A stretch of DNA of 64,000 nt from Klebsiella pneumoniae (GTDB lineage: Bacteria; Pseudomonadota; Gammaproteobacteria; Eutrophobiales; Eutrophobiaceae): positions 62,001-126,000 of the forward strand of contig CAMDWI010000006.1 of the NCBI GenBank assembly GCA_945878555.1, given 5' to 3'. A model generated the notes under the pieces. The model was given only the letters and a program-made list of their open reading frames with translations, was not told where the DNA came from and made no database searches. Below are positions 35,414-46,471 of this stretch, piece after piece. Each line of letters begins with the position of its first letter. Positions within the stretch are counted from its first letter, which is position 1. The translations under genes and the position numbers were made by a program.

Positions 35414-37018
35414 TCAGCGGTCAGGCAAATGCAACGGGGCAGGGACGGCAGACAATAATGCCTGTGTATAGGGGTGGGACGGATGGTTGAACAGCTTTTC
35501 CGTATCCTCAAGCTCGACAATAGAACCGCGATACATCACGGCAGTCCGGTCCGCGATCATCCGTATCACACCGAGGTCATGTGATATAAAAATCATGGTC
35601 AGGCCATGCTGACGTGACAGCGACAGCAATAACCGTAATATTTGCGCCTGTATGGTTACATCAAGCGCAGATACCGGTTCGTCGGCAATGATGACCTGTG
35701 GTTTCAGTGCGAGCGCGCGTGCAATCGCGATACGTTGGCGCTGGCCACCGGAGAATTCATGTGGATATTTGCGGATATGCGCAGATTCGAGACCGACGTC
35801 CTCTAGCAGGCGCAAGACCCCGGCAAGCACAGACTGTTCCGGCATTGGCTGTCTTATACACAGGGCCTCTGCTAGGGTGTCATACACAGTCTTGCGTGGA
35901 TTCAGTGAGGCATAGGGATCCTGGAATATCATCTGGATTTGTGGTCGTATCCGACGTAGTTGCGCGCGTGTCATCGTGGAAAGGTCATCTGTATCCAGTC
36001 TGATGCAGCCTTTATTGATGTGTATCAGTTGCATAATCGCCCGGCCCAGGCTGGTCTTGCCGCTGCCAGATTCACCGACCAGTCCAAGCGTTTCACCCTT
36101 GTATACGCGCAGGTTTACATCATTAACTGCCTGGATAACCCGGTGTGGTGTTTCATACCGTATGCCCAGATTCGTTATTGTGAGTAGCGCGTTTGCCTGT
36201 ATACGTCGATTTTCATCGTACCGGTCCGGTTTGGCACCTGTCGGAATAGAAGCAATCAGTTTTCTGGTATAAGGATGTTGCGGGTGTTGAAGTAGTATGG
36301 TGGCACTGCCGCGTTCCACAATCACCCCGGATTGCATGACCAGCACATTATCCGCTATCTGACCGATTACCCCGAGGTCATGACTGACAAAGATGACGGC
36401 CAGTTTACGCACGCGCTGAATCTTACGGATCAGGTCCAGGATCTGGGCCTGGACTGTTACATCAAGCGCGGTGGTAGGTTCGTCGGCTATCAGGATCTCA
36501 GGGTCGTTGATTAATGCCATCGCAATCATGACTCGTTGTCTCATCCCGCCGGACAACTGATGCGGATAGGAATGCAACAGGGTTTCAGGCTGATTCAGAC
36601 CGACCTCAAGCATGGTCTGGATGGCCTTTTGCTGCGCCTGTTTATGGTCAGTCTTTCGATGTAACTTTAATGGCTCCATCAGTTGTTGACCGACAGTCAT
36701 GCAGGGGTTCAGTGAGGTCATTGGATCCTGGAATACGAAACCGATACGGTTACCGCGTATAGTCCGCAGCCTCGCTGGAGTCAAGGTCAGCAGGTCGATG
36801 CCATTGAACAGAGCAGTCCCACTGTCTATCGCGGCCGGTGGCATACGTAACAGACCCAGCAGGCTATAGCACATGACCGATTTGCCACTGCCAGACTCAC
36901 CAACGATTCCCAGCGTCTCACCCCTGTCCAGCGTAAACGAAGCATCACTGACAGCCAGTGTTTTTACGTCCTGTTTGGTGAAGGAGATGGAAAGATTATC
37001 GACGGTTAGCAGGGCCAC
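35414..37018 (-). CDS. peptide ABC transporter ATPase, two fused nucleotide-binding domains (YejF/GsiA type)
   Basis: A 534-residue protein from a GTG at 37018 with GGAAC upstream, five bases from the end of the permease gene; the frame extends to 37069 but overlaps it. Domain 1 (about 1-260) has Walker [10 protein letters not shown] and signature LSGGMRQRV. Domain 2 (about 275-534) has GESGSGKTS and FSGGQRQRI. This fusion drives dipeptide, oligopeptide or glutathione import. It is the last gene of the oppA-B-C-DF-like operon. Confidence 0.9.
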   Translation of the reverse strand: MALLTVDNLSISFTKQDVKTLAVSDASFTLDRGETLGIVGESGSGKSVMCYSLLGLLRMPPAAIDSGTALFNGIDLLTLTPARLRTIRGNRIGFVFQDPMTSLNPCMTVGQQLMEPLKLHRKTDHKQAQQKAIQTMLEVGLNQPETLLHSYPHQLSGGMRQRVMIAMALINDPEILIADEPTTALDVTVQAQILDLIRKIQRVRKLAVIFVSHDLGVIGQIADNVLVMQSGVIVERGSATILLQHPQHPYTRKLIASIPTGAKPDRYDENRRIQANALLTITNLGIRYETPHRVIQAVNDVNLRVYKGETLGLVGESGSGKTSLGRAIMQLIHINKGCIRLDTDDLSTMTRAQLRRIRPQIQMIFQDPYASLNPRKTVYDTLAEALCIRQPMPEQSVLAGVLRLLEDVGLESAHIRKYPHEFSGGQRQRIAIARALALKPQVIIADEPVSALDVTIQAQILRLLLSLSRQHGLTMIFISHDLGVIRMIADRTAVMYRGSIVELEDTEKLFNHPSHPYTQALLSAVPAPLHLPDR

Positions 37019-37022
37019 AGGA

Positions 37023-37901
37023 TCAGTTCCTTGCCGTCTTCGGATCCAGCGCATCCCGCAAGCCGTCACCGAGAAAATTCAGCGAGAACAGTGTCAGTGA
37101 GAGTACACAGGCCGGGAATAATAACAGCCAGGGATATTCCTCCATCGACTCAACCCCGGTCGAGATTAGTATGCCCCAGGAGCTGAACGGTGGCTGGATG
37201 CCCAGACCCAGAAAACTCAGAAACGATTCCAGCAGGATCACATTCGGAATTGTCAGTGTCGTATATACAATGATCGGACCCAGCACATTTGGCAATACAT
37301 GATGCAGCATGATGCGGTTCGCTGGCAGACCCATCGTAATGGCGGCCTCGATATACTCCTGATGACGGATAGTCAGTACCTGACCCCGGACGATTCTGGC
37401 CATTGTCAGCCATTCAACCGCACCTATGGCCAGAAACAACAGGTAGATATTCTGACCAAACAATACCATCAGCAAGATGATAAATATTGTAAACGGCAGC
37501 GCATAAAGAATATCTACGATACGCATCATAACGATGTCGACCTTGCCACCGAGATACCCCGCTACCAGCCCCCAGCCGACACCAATAACCAGCGCTACCG
37601 CAGTTGCCAGAAAGCCAACCATCAATGAAACGCGACCACCGTATAACAGCCGGGTAAACAGGTCACGTCCAAGCGTGTCGGTACCAAGCCAGTGTGCGGT
37701 CGAGGGTGGGGCGGCCCCGAGCGCAAGGTCCTGGGTCTCGTAGGAATAGGGGGAAATCCAGTCCGCCAGTGCGGCGAGCAGGGTCATACAGATCAGGATG
37801 ATCAGACCAAGAATCGCCGCCCGGTTTCTGCGCAGGCGTGACCAGGCATCCTGCCACAATGATCGCCCCTGTTCGAAATGCACAAGCTGGTCGGTCATCA
37901 C
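37023..37901 (-). CDS. peptide ABC transporter permease (OppC/DppC type)
   Basis: A 292-residue permease with an N-terminal OppC_N segment and the BPD_transp_1 fold. The EAA loop IEAAITMGLPANRIMLHHVLPN contacts the ATPase. Five to six helices are predicted. It overlaps the start region of the fused ATPase and directly follows the OppB-like permease (stop and start are adjacent). Confidence 0.92.
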   Translation of the reverse strand: MMTDQLVHFEQGRSLWQDAWSRLRRNRAAILGLIILICMTLLAALADWISPYSYETQDLALGAAPPSTAHWLGTDTLGRDLFTRLLYGGRVSLMVGFLATAVALVIGVGWGLVAGYLGGKVDIVMMRIVDILYALPFTIFIILLMVLFGQNIYLLFLAIGAVEWLTMARIVRGQVLTIRHQEYIEAAITMGLPANRIMLHHVLPNVLGPIIVYTTLTIPNVILLESFLSFLGLGIQPPFSSWGILISTGVESMEEYPWLLLFPACVLSLTLFSLNFLGDGLRDALDPKTARN

Positions 37902-38834
37902 TCAGTTCCGGGAATCCCGAACCCGTATCCGAGGGTCCAGTATCGCGCTGAATATATCGGAAATGAGATTGGTCACCACTATCAGGGTGGCAAACAGGAC
38001 CGTTGTCCCCAGAATCATCGTATAGTCACGGTTAAATGCCGCCTGGATATAAAACCGTCCCAGTCCAGGGATCTGATAGATGGTTTCAACAATAAATGAA
38101 CCGGACAACAGCCCCGCTGCGGCAGGACCAATAAACGACACGACTGGCAACAAACCTGCCCTCAAACCGTGTCTGAGGATAATCATCGGTTCACTCAGCC
38201 CCTTGGCACGTGCGGTGCGGATATAATCCATCGACATCACTTCGAGCATGCCGCCTCGGGTCAGGCGGGCAATATAGGCGGCATAACCTGCCCCGAGCGT
38301 AATTGAAGGCAGTATCTTGTCTCCGGGAAACTGTCCCCAGCCGGACACGGGCAACCATTCCAGCCAGATTGCAAAGACCAGCACCAGTAACGGACCCAGT
38401 ACAAAAGAGGGAAGACAGATGCCCGCCATGGAAACTGACATCGGTAAATAGTCCTGCCAGGTTTCCGGTTTGACCGCGGCAATCACACCGGTACTGATCC
38501 CGATCAGCAGGGCAAACAACAAGGCATAAACACCCAACTCCAGCGTAACAGGCAGACCGCTATAGATCAGTTCATTGACACTGCGGCCGGGATATCTGAA
38601 TGAGGGGCCAAAATCACCCTGTAACAGATTCAGCAGATAGCTGCCGAGCTGTGACAGCGGCGGGTCATCCAGATGGTAGCGTGCATTCAGTTGTTGCAGG
38701 ATTTCCGGTGCTACAGCCCGTTCACTGTCAAACGGCCCACCGGGTGCTGCCCTGACCATGAAGAATGTGATGCTGATAACCAGAAATAAAACAGGTATGG
38801 CCTGCAGACAGCGGATCAGAATATATCGAGGCAT
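37902..38834 (-). CDS. peptide ABC transporter permease (OppB/DppB type)
   Basis: A 310-residue permease with the OppB start RYILIRCLQAIPVLFLVISITFFMV and VRAAPGGPFD. The EAA loop MDYIRTARAKGLSEPMIILRHGLR is near the C-terminus. It pairs with the next gene as the transmembrane dimer. It starts eight bases after the binding protein gene. Confidence 0.92.
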   Translation of the reverse strand: MPRYILIRCLQAIPVLFLVISITFFMVRAAPGGPFDSERAVAPEILQQLNARYHLDDPPLSQLGSYLLNLLQGDFGPSFRYPGRSVNELIYSGLPVTLELGVYALLFALLIGISTGVIAAVKPETWQDYLPMSVSMAGICLPSFVLGPLLVLVFAIWLEWLPVSGWGQFPGDKILPSITLGAGYAAYIARLTRGGMLEVMSMDYIRTARAKGLSEPMIILRHGLRAGLLPVVSFIGPAAAGLLSGSFIVETIYQIPGLGRFYIQAAFNRDYTMILGTTVLFATLIVVTNLISDIFSAILDPRIRVRDSRN

Positions 38835-38842
38835 CTGGGGGA

Positions 38843-40492
38843 TCAGTTGGGCGCTGTCGGTTCCAGATAAACATATTTATAGGGGTGATAGTCCATCAGG
38901 TTCGTATACCAGCCCTTGACCCGGGGTGAAATCAGGTAATTCTTGGCATAGGTATAGATTGGAATTATGGGTGCTTCTTCCATCAAAATTGACTCTGCCT
39001 GCTGGAACAGTTCATAACGTGCCTGCGGATCGGGTGTCCCGGCGGCACGGGCGATGAGATCATCGTAAGCCGGGCTGGACCAGCCTGAGCGATTATTGCC
39101 ACCATCGGTGATGAACATGTCCAGGAAGGTATTGGGATCGATATAATCGCCTATCCACGACGCACGTGAGATCTGGTAATTCATCGCCCGTTCACTTTCA
39201 AGATAGACCTTCCATTCCTGATTTTGCAGGGTGATATTGATACCGAGCGCCTGTTTCCACATCTGCTGGATTGCCTCGCCAATCTTCTGATGCGTCTCCA
39301 GTGTGTTGAACAGCAGTTGTAGTTCCGGAAAGCCTTTGCCTTCAGGATATCCAGCCTCGGCCAGCAGTTGTCTGGCCTGTTCGACGTCATACGGTATCGC
39401 CGCACGGGCGGTGTAACCGAGTGTGTCGGGCGGTGTCAGTGTGTAGGCGGCTATCTGCCCGCCGCGGGTTACATTTTTGACGATGGACTCTCGATCTATC
39501 GTCATCGCCAGTGCCCGGCGTACGCGTACATCATTCAGCGGCGGGACGGTGGTATTCAGTCGATAAAAGTAGGTGCCGAGGTAGGGATGGCTTTTAAGAA
39601 CCTCAGGATTGTCCTTCAGGTAGGCCGGGATCTTTTCTTCCGGCATTGCATAGGTGACATGCAACTGACCAGCGCGAAACATCCGTTCTTCTGTATTGAT
39701 CTGCCCCACGGGATGATAGTGAATGGCATCAAGTTTTACCGTGGCGGCGTCCCAGTAGACCGGGTTTTTTTCTACAACGACAATCCGGTTTTGTTCCCAT
39801 TGTGTCAGTTTGAACGGCCCGTTCCCCACAAAATTCCCGGCCCGGGTCCATTCACTCCCGCGTGTGTCTATCTGACCAAATTTTTCAATTGTGGCCTGAT
39901 GGACGGGGAAGGTGCTGTAGTGATCCAGCAGTCCGAGAAAATACGGCGTAGGCGCAGCCAGTCGTACTTCAAGCGTATGGTCGTCTATCGCCCGGATCCC
40001 GACCTGTGAAAAATCGGTAATCTGGCCCTTGTTGAATTGTTCGGCATTCAATACCGGATAGAGCATATAGGAATACTGGTTGCCGAGGGCGGGCATCAAG
40101 GCACGTTGCCAGGCATAGACAAAATCCCGGGCAGTAACAGCGTCGTTATTGGACCATCTGGCATTAGACCTCAGGTGAAACAGATAGGTCTTTCCCTCAT
40201 CCAGGATTTCCCACGACTCGGCCACAGCGGATTCCGGTGACAGATTCTCCGGATTTTTCCCGACCAGCCCTTCGAGCAGTGCGCTGATAATATTATGTTC
40301 GGTAACGCCGGTGACGATATGCGGGTCCAGATCCTGCGGTTCGGTGCCATTACCCATATGCAGCGTATTCGTACTGACCCTGGCATCACTTTCTGTCGGG
40401 GGGGCGGACGGGTCGGAGCAGCCGGCAATCGTCAACAGCAGGGCGATAAAAACGGAGGCCAGGATACGATATGATATTTTATGGTTTCTCAT
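38843..40492 (-). CDS. oligopeptide-binding lipoprotein (OppA type)
   Basis: A 549-residue family 5 solute-binding protein. A lipoprotein signal peptide ends in TIAGC with lipid-modified Cys25. It has the SBP_bac_5 signature around AESWEILDEGKTYLFHLRSNARWSNNDAVTARDFVYAWQR and the typical hinge. The ligand is probably a peptide. It heads the minus-strand operon A-B-C-DF and is divergent from a second transporter. Confidence 0.92.
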   Translation of the reverse strand: MRNHKISYRILASVFIALLLTIAGCSDPSAPPTESDARVSTNTLHMGNGTEPQDLDPHIVTGVTEHNIISALLEGLVGKNPENLSPESAVAESWEILDEGKTYLFHLRSNARWSNNDAVTARDFVYAWQRALMPALGNQYSYMLYPVLNAEQFNKGQITDFSQVGIRAIDDHTLEVRLAAPTPYFLGLLDHYSTFPVHQATIEKFGQIDTRGSEWTRAGNFVGNGPFKLTQWEQNRIVVVEKNPVYWDAATVKLDAIHYHPVGQINTEERMFRAGQLHVTYAMPEEKIPAYLKDNPEVLKSHPYLGTYFYRLNTTVPPLNDVRVRRALAMTIDRESIVKNVTRGGQIAAYTLTPPDTLGYTARAAIPYDVEQARQLLAEAGYPEGKGFPELQLLFNTLETHQKIGEAIQQMWKQALGINITLQNQEWKVYLESERAMNYQISRASWIGDYIDPNTFLDMFITDGGNNRSGWSSPAYDDLIARAAGTPDPQARYELFQQAESILMEEAPIIPIYTYAKNYLISPRVKGWYTNLMDYHPYKYVYLEPTAPN

Positions 40493-40595
40493 TGTTGCAG
40501 TGTATTATATCCTTACAAATACTGAATATCGGGCAATGCTTAACCTGACCATGTTTATTAATAGTACTGATGTCGTGCTTTAATCGCAATCCGTT

Positions 40596-41627
40596 ATGAC
40601 AGCCTATTTCATCCGTCGATTCCTGCTGATCATTCCGACCTTTATCGGTATCACCATACTGGTGTTTGTGGTGACGCGTATGGTGCCGGGCGGCCCGATT
40701 GAGAGGATGTTAACCGCCGCGCAGTTTGCCTCAGGGGACCAGGTCAGTTTCCAGTCCGGTAACCAGGGTATTGCCGGCTCCACACTGTCCGAGGCACAGC
40801 TGCAGCAATTAAAGGTGTATTACGGTTTTGATAAGCCCGTGCTGGAAAGTTATGTTATCTGGCTGGGCAAGGTAGTCCGTTTTGACCTTGGTTATTCTAC
40901 CCGTTACGGCGAGCCGGTCTGGGAAAGCATCAAGCAACGACTACCCATCTCCATCTATTACGGGGTGATGACGCTGCTGCTGACTTATCTAATCTGTATA
41001 CCGCTGGGTATCCTCAAGGCGATTAAACACAATACGGCGATAGATAACCTTACCTCAATATTAGTGTTCATTGGTTATGCGATACCCGGTTATGTGGTGG
41101 GTATTATCGTGATCACCGTGTTTGCATTTTATCTGGAGTGGTTCCCGCTCAGCGGGTTTATCAGTGATAATTTTGAAGAGCTGTCGTTTTTCGGCAAGGT
41201 GGGCGACCTGCTGAGCCATTCCGTATTGCCGTTAATCGCCTATATGACCGGCGGTTTTGCAGTGATGACTTTTCTGATGAAGAACTCACTTCTGGACAAT
41301 CTTGCTGCCGATTATGTCAGAACAGCGATGGCCAAGGGGCTCGAATACAAACGGGCGGTGATCGGCCATGCCTTCCGTAACAGTATCATCCCGATAGCGA
41401 CCCACTTTGGCGAGAACATCACCCTGTTTCTGACCGGTTCGTTCCTGATAGAAAAGATATTCAATATTGATGGATTCGGTCTGCTCGGTTATGAGTCGCT
41501 GGTCGAACGGGACTACCCGGTGGTCATGGGGATCCTGGTTATCGGGGCCTTGTTGTCGTTGATAGGCAATATCCTGTCGGATATCTGTGTTGCACTGGTT
41601 GATCCGCGCGTACGGTTCGGGGGCTAG
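40596..41627 (+). CDS. peptide ABC transporter permease (YejB/OppB type)
   Basis: A 343-residue permease starting TAYFIRRFLLIIPTFIGITILVF, with VPGGPIERM and a long periplasmic loop. The EAA loop ADYVRTAMAKGLEYKRAVIGHAFRN is present. The length and the GGPIERML segment are more YejB-like than OppB-like. It is the first gene of the second, plus-strand importer; the divergent intergenic region with oppA-like gene is 103 bases. Confidence 0.9.
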   Translation: MTAYFIRRFLLIIPTFIGITILVFVVTRMVPGGPIERMLTAAQFASGDQVSFQSGNQGIAGSTLSEAQLQQLKVYYGFDKPVLESYVIWLGKVVRFDLGYSTRYGEPVWESIKQRLPISIYYGVMTLLLTYLICIPLGILKAIKHNTAIDNLTSILVFIGYAIPGYVVGIIVITVFAFYLEWFPLSGFISDNFEELSFFGKVGDLLSHSVLPLIAYMTGGFAVMTFLMKNSLLDNLAADYVRTAMAKGLEYKRAVIGHAFRNSIIPIATHFGENITLFLTGSFLIEKIFNIDGFGLLGYESLVERDYPVVMGILVIGALLSLIGNILSDICVALVDPRVRFGG

Positions 41628-41628
41628 G

Positions 41629-42681
41629 ATGGCTATCCTGCGATTGAGTCCACTGGCACTAAAGACGTTGAAACGCTTTCGGTCGATCCGTCGTGGATAC
41701 TGGTCCGCAATCATTATCGTCGGCCTGATAGGCCTGTCGCTGGTGGCCGAACTACTGGTCAACAGTCGCGCGCTGGTCGTCAGTTATGAAGGACAATTAT
41801 ACTTTCCCACCTATGGTGCCATCATCCCCGGTGACAAGTTTGGTCTCGACTACCAGTATGAAACGAACTACCGGGATCTGAAGCAGAAGTTTCGTGAAGA
41901 ACAGGCGGGAAACTGGCTGATCCTGCCGCCGGTTCCGTATAACGCGTTCGAGACGGACTTTGTGGAAGGCAGTTACCCGCCGAATGCCCCCTCGCTGTCG
42001 CGACAGCATTATCTGGGGACAGACACCGTAGGACGAGACATAGTGGCCCGACTCGTCTACGGGTTCCGCATAGCAATATTTTTCTCGTTATTCCTGCTGG
42101 TCTGCAATTATATTGTCGGCACCGCGATAGGCTGCCTGATGGGTTACTGGGGTGGAGCATTCGACTTGCTGTTCCAACGGTTGATTGAGATCTGGTCAAA
42201 CATCCCGTTCCTGTATGTGATCATGATCATCGCCTCGATTATCGTACCGAATTTCTGGTCGCTGGTGCTGGTCATGCTGATGTTCAGCTGGATGGGGATG
42301 ACCTGGTATATGCGCACGGCGACTTACCGGGAAAAGGAACGGGAATATGTAATGGCATCGCGGGCACTGGGAGCGGGTACGGCCCGGATCATCTTCCACC
42401 ACATCCTGCCGAATACGGTCTCGATTATCATCACCTTTATTCCCTTTTCCGTCGCCGGGGGAATTACTGCACTGACCTCGCTCGACTTTCTGGGATTTGG
42501 CCTGCCTCCTCCCACACCCAGCTGGGGTGAGTTATTGCGGCAGGGGACAGACAACTTGCAATCACCATGGATAGTGGCATCAATCGTGATAGCAATGGTG
42601 CTGGTACTGACGATGGTCACCTTTATAGGTGAGGCGATACGCGAGGCTTATGATCCGAAGAGGCATACGATTTATGAATAA
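41629..42681 (+). CDS. peptide ABC transporter permease (YejE/OppC type)
   Basis: A 350-residue permease. Start at the ATG one base after the preceding stop (TAGGATG); the longer frame from 41587 overlaps it. An extra N-terminal periplasmic loop of about 100 residues (residues about 45-135) before the core fits YejE. The EAA loop REYVMASRALGAGTARIIFHHILPN is present. It partners the preceding permease. Confidence 0.9.
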   Translation: MAILRLSPLALKTLKRFRSIRRGYWSAIIIVGLIGLSLVAELLVNSRALVVSYEGQLYFPTYGAIIPGDKFGLDYQYETNYRDLKQKFREEQAGNWLILPPVPYNAFETDFVEGSYPPNAPSLSRQHYLGTDTVGRDIVARLVYGFRIAIFFSLFLLVCNYIVGTAIGCLMGYWGGAFDLLFQRLIEIWSNIPFLYVIMIIASIIVPNFWSLVLVMLMFSWMGMTWYMRTATYREKEREYVMASRALGAGTARIIFHHILPNTVSIIITFIPFSVAGGITALTSLDFLGFGLPPPTPSWGELLRQGTDNLQSPWIVASIVIAMVLVLTMVTFIGEAIREAYDPKRHTIYE

Positions 42682-42696
42682 AGGACGGCGACGGAT

Positions 42697-44598
42697 ATGA
42701 ACAACATACTGGTGAAATTATTTCTGGCACTCGTCTTTTCTGGCCTGGTTGCCTGTACCGGTGATAATGCCCCTGAAAATACCCCGGCAGTAAACCAGAC
42801 AGAGAATGTCCCGGCAGTGACAGATACCGGGGTTGCCCCCGTCGTTGAGAATCTGCCGGAATATCCTGTCAGCGTGTTACCGGAAGGTCTGGTGTGGGAG
42901 ACAAATGATTCTGAACCGGTGTTTGCCGACCCGGATGCAAAAAAGGGCGGGACCTTCAGGGAATATATGGAGAGTTTTCCGTTGACCTTACGTACGGCCG
43001 GTCCGGATGCCAACTCGGGATTGTATTCATATTTGCTTGCAAATCAGTTGTCTCTGATTGATATACACCCGAACACCAAACAGTATTTACCTGCATTGGC
43101 AACTCACTGGGCTTACGGCGAAGACAATAAAACGGTTTATTTCAGGCTAAATCCAGAGGCGAAATGGTCTGATGGCAAAGCGGTTACAGCAGATGATTAT
43201 TTATTTTCAATGGAATTTGGGCGTTCAGAGTTTATCGTTTCACCTTTCAGAAACACCTATTTCACCAAAGAGATAGTCGATATCAGAAAATACGACAATT
43301 ACACAATCAGTGTAACTGGAGGTACTGCAAAGCCGAAAGAAGATCTGTTGTTGTATTATGCGATATCACCGACACCCAGACATTTTCACAAGCTGGATAC
43401 AAATTGGGTGCAGGATTACACATGGCTGGTCGAACCAAACACCGGCCCATACCAGATAACCAGGGTCGAGAAAGGAAAGTATGTCGAGTTCACCCGTGAC
43501 CAGGAGTGGTGGGGTAATGATTTGAAATATTTCCAGCATCGATACAATGTCGATAAGGTGCGTATTGATGTTATCCGTGATCCGGAAACGGCATATCGAC
43601 ATTTCCTCCGGGGTGAACTGGATACCGCCATTCTGACATTTCCAAACTATTGGCATGACAAGACAGGTGATCAGACATACTTGAACGGGTACATACACAA
43701 GATATGGTTTTACAATGACCTGCCTCACGGCGCGTCAGGTATCTTTCTGAATCTGGACTATGAATTATTCAAGGATATTAATGTGCGATATGGATTTGCC
43801 CATTCGATGAATATCCAGAAAATGATAGATACAGTTCTGAGGGGCGATTATCAGCGTCAGCATACCTTTAGCACAGGTTATGGTGACTATTCGAATCCCG
43901 ATCTCCGTGCCAGGGAATTTGACCTTGCAAAAGCAGATGAGTATTTCAGGCTCGCTGGATGGGAGGAGCGTGGTCCTGATGGGATACGTATCAAGGATGG
44001 CACCAGACTTGCAATCACACTTGCGTATTCAACGCAGCTGCATACTGATCGATTGGTCGTGCTTCGCGAGGAGGCGAAGAAGGCAGGTGTTGATCTTCAG
44101 CTAAATCTGCTGGATGGTGCCAGCTATTATAAAAATGTAATGGAAAAAAAGCATCAGGCTGCCTGGATGGCGTGGAGTACCAATCTGCGCCCGGAATACT
44201 CCCAGTACTTTCTTTCTGAATATGCGCATAAACCTGTTCCAAATAATGTAACAAACACGGATGATCCGGAAATGGACAAACTGGTGCTCGCCTATCAGGA
44301 TTCAAATGATACTGCCGAGCGTGCACAACTTGCCAGGAACATACAGGCTAAAGTCAATGAAATGGGAAGCTATATACCGAGCTATTACGTTCCATTTGTA
44401 CGTCAGGGTCATTGGAGATGGGTAATCCTTCCCGATGGCCATGGTACAAGACTGAGTGATGCACTGTTTGATCCGATGGGGCTTGGACTTTTCTGGATTG
44501 ATTCAGAAATAAAAGAGCAGACACTTGCTGCAATGAAGGCCGGGCAGAAATTTGAACCGGTGACTATTGTTGATGAAACCTACAAGGTGGAATATTGA
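42697..44598 (+). CDS. extracellular solute-binding lipoprotein, copy 1
   Basis: A 633-residue family 5 binding protein with lipobox LVAC (Cys20 approx.), a Pro/Ala/Thr/Val linker and the mature start YPVSVLPEGLVWETND, which recurs in the next gene. Core motifs LATHWAYGEDNKTVYFRLNPEAKWSDGKAVTADDYLF and WVQDYTWLVEPNTGPYQI match the class of peptide or murein-peptide binding proteins. It belongs to the second importer. Confidence 0.88.
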   Translation: MNNILVKLFLALVFSGLVACTGDNAPENTPAVNQTENVPAVTDTGVAPVVENLPEYPVSVLPEGLVWETNDSEPVFADPDAKKGGTFREYMESFPLTLRTAGPDANSGLYSYLLANQLSLIDIHPNTKQYLPALATHWAYGEDNKTVYFRLNPEAKWSDGKAVTADDYLFSMEFGRSEFIVSPFRNTYFTKEIVDIRKYDNYTISVTGGTAKPKEDLLLYYAISPTPRHFHKLDTNWVQDYTWLVEPNTGPYQITRVEKGKYVEFTRDQEWWGNDLKYFQHRYNVDKVRIDVIRDPETAYRHFLRGELDTAILTFPNYWHDKTGDQTYLNGYIHKIWFYNDLPHGASGIFLNLDYELFKDINVRYGFAHSMNIQKMIDTVLRGDYQRQHTFSTGYGDYSNPDLRAREFDLAKADEYFRLAGWEERGPDGIRIKDGTRLAITLAYSTQLHTDRLVVLREEAKKAGVDLQLNLLDGASYYKNVMEKKHQAAWMAWSTNLRPEYSQYFLSEYAHKPVPNNVTNTDDPEMDKLVLAYQDSNDTAERAQLARNIQAKVNEMGSYIPSYYVPFVRQGHWRWVILPDGHGTRLSDALFDPMGLGLFWIDSEIKEQTLAAMKAGQKFEPVTIVDETYKVEY

Positions 44599-44599
44599 G

Positions 44600-46471
44600 A
44601 TGAAGCAATATCTGATGGGATACTTTATTGCGTTTGTGATGGCATTTATCGCAGGTTGTACGCCAGGGGAAGACAATACGGCTACACAACCACCGGTGCA
44701 GGAGACGAATGCCCAACCGGCGCTTAAGGACTATCCCGTCAGCGTATTACCGGAAGGACTGGTTTGGGAGACAAATAATGAAGATCCTGTTTTTGCCTCT
44801 CCGGACGCGGTCAAAGGAGGTAGGCTTAATACCTATTTAACCTCCTTTCCATTGACATTCAGGGTGGTCGGGCCGGATGCGGGTAACCAGTATCGTTCTA
44901 TAATACTGGAAAACCAGATGGCCCTCACTGCGATACATCCGATCACAGGCAATCTTATCCCCGGTCTGGCGACAGATTGGGCCTACTCGGATGATATGCG
45001 AACTGTATATTACAAGCTGAATCCAGCTGCTGAATGGTCAGATGGAAAACCGGTTACAGCAGACGACTTTATGTTTGCCCTTGAGTTCATGCGATCTGAA
45101 TATATCGTTGATCCCTGGTATAACAATAACTATACCAAGGAAGTTCTGGAAGTCAGGAAGTATGATGACCATACGATCAGTATTACCGGGGCCACACCCA
45201 AACCCAAGATTGACCTGCACTATTACTACGGGATACCTGCAATTCCCCGCCATTTCCATGTGCTTGATGAAAAATGGGTAACAGATTTTAACTGGCAAAT
45301 CGAACCTAATACCGGACCGTATATCATTTCAGACGTTGACAAGGGTAAATCGCTGACATTGAAACGGAAGAAAGACTGGTGGGCAAATGATCTTCGTTAC
45401 ATGCAGAATCGATACAATGTTGATGAAGTGAGATTTACAGTAATCCGTGATGACGAAACTGCTTTTCAGCATTTTCTGCTGGGTGACCTGGACACGTATA
45501 GCCTGGCAGTACCTTCTTATTGGCATGACAAGGCAACAGGGGAGGCCTTTGATAAGGGCTACATCAACAAGATATGGTTTTATAATGACATACCACGAAG
45601 TCCTTTTGGTTTCTATCTGAACCAGGACAAGGAAATATTCAAGGATGTACGTCTACGCTACGGTCTTGCGCATGCCCTGAATATTGACGGGATGATTAAA
45701 ACATTAATGCGAGGCGATTATCAGCGTCTGAATACTTTTCATACAGGATACGGTGACTACTCCAATACAGAAATACGTGCCAGAAGTTTTGATTTGGCAG
45801 TTGCTGAAAAATATTTCAATGAAGCGGGATGGCAGAATCGTGGTAATGACGGGATCCGTGTTAAAGACGGTACACGTCTTTCGATAAGAATTACCTATGG
45901 TAGCCAGTTACATACTGACAATCTAGTTTATCTGAAAGAGGAAGCCAAGAAAGCAGGTGTCGAACTGGTTCTGGAAACCATGGATCCTGCAACATTCTTC
46001 AGAAAAATATCTGAAAAAACCTACGATGTCATGTTTATGGGATTTGGTGTCGGTATGCGCCCTGCCTACTGGGAGCACCAGCATTCTGTGAACGCACACA
46101 AGCCCGAAACTAACAATATTACCAATACTGATAATCCTGATATTGATGCAGCTGTGATGAAGTTTCAGGAGTCTGTTGATGAAACTGAACGTAAAGCGCT
46201 GGCCAAACAACTGGATCAGATGATCCATGATCAGGGTGCATTCATTCCAGCATACCTGGCACCCTATGTCCGTGAGGCATACTGGCGGTGGGTCAAGTTA
46301 CCAGAATCTTATGGTACGAAGTTAAGTGAATCTCTTTTCTGGCCGTTTGGTGAGTCCGGCGGGTTATTCTGGATAGACCAAAAGGTAAAGGAGGAAACCT
46401 TGAATGCACGGAAGCAAGATTCTGGATTCGAGCCTGTTACCATTATTGATGAAACGTATAAAATCAACTGA
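44600..46471 (+). CDS. extracellular solute-binding lipoprotein, copy 2 (tandem paralogue)
   Basis: A 623-residue protein starting at an ATG that follows the previous TGA by one base. Lipobox IAGC. It is strongly similar throughout to the preceding protein (shared YPVSVLPEGLVWETN, IEPNTGPY, GDYQRLNTFHTGYGDYSN and the C-terminal EPVTIIDETYK), so this is a tandem duplication giving one transporter two binding proteins. Divergence is clear in the ligand-binding region, so different specificities are likely. Its stop overlaps the start of the next ATPase. Confidence 0.88.
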   Translation: MKQYLMGYFIAFVMAFIAGCTPGEDNTATQPPVQETNAQPALKDYPVSVLPEGLVWETNNEDPVFASPDAVKGGRLNTYLTSFPLTFRVVGPDAGNQYRSIILENQMALTAIHPITGNLIPGLATDWAYSDDMRTVYYKLNPAAEWSDGKPVTADDFMFALEFMRSEYIVDPWYNNNYTKEVLEVRKYDDHTISITGATPKPKIDLHYYYGIPAIPRHFHVLDEKWVTDFNWQIEPNTGPYIISDVDKGKSLTLKRKKDWWANDLRYMQNRYNVDEVRFTVIRDDETAFQHFLLGDLDTYSLAVPSYWHDKATGEAFDKGYINKIWFYNDIPRSPFGFYLNQDKEIFKDVRLRYGLAHALNIDGMIKTLMRGDYQRLNTFHTGYGDYSNTEIRARSFDLAVAEKYFNEAGWQNRGNDGIRVKDGTRLSIRITYGSQLHTDNLVYLKEEAKKAGVELVLETMDPATFFRKISEKTYDVMFMGFGVGMRPAYWEHQHSVNAHKPETNNITNTDNPDIDAAVMKFQESVDETERKALAKQLDQMIHDQGAFIPAYLAPYVREAYWRWVKLPESYGTKLSESLFWPFGESGGLFWIDQKVKEETLNARKQDSGFEPVTIIDETYKIN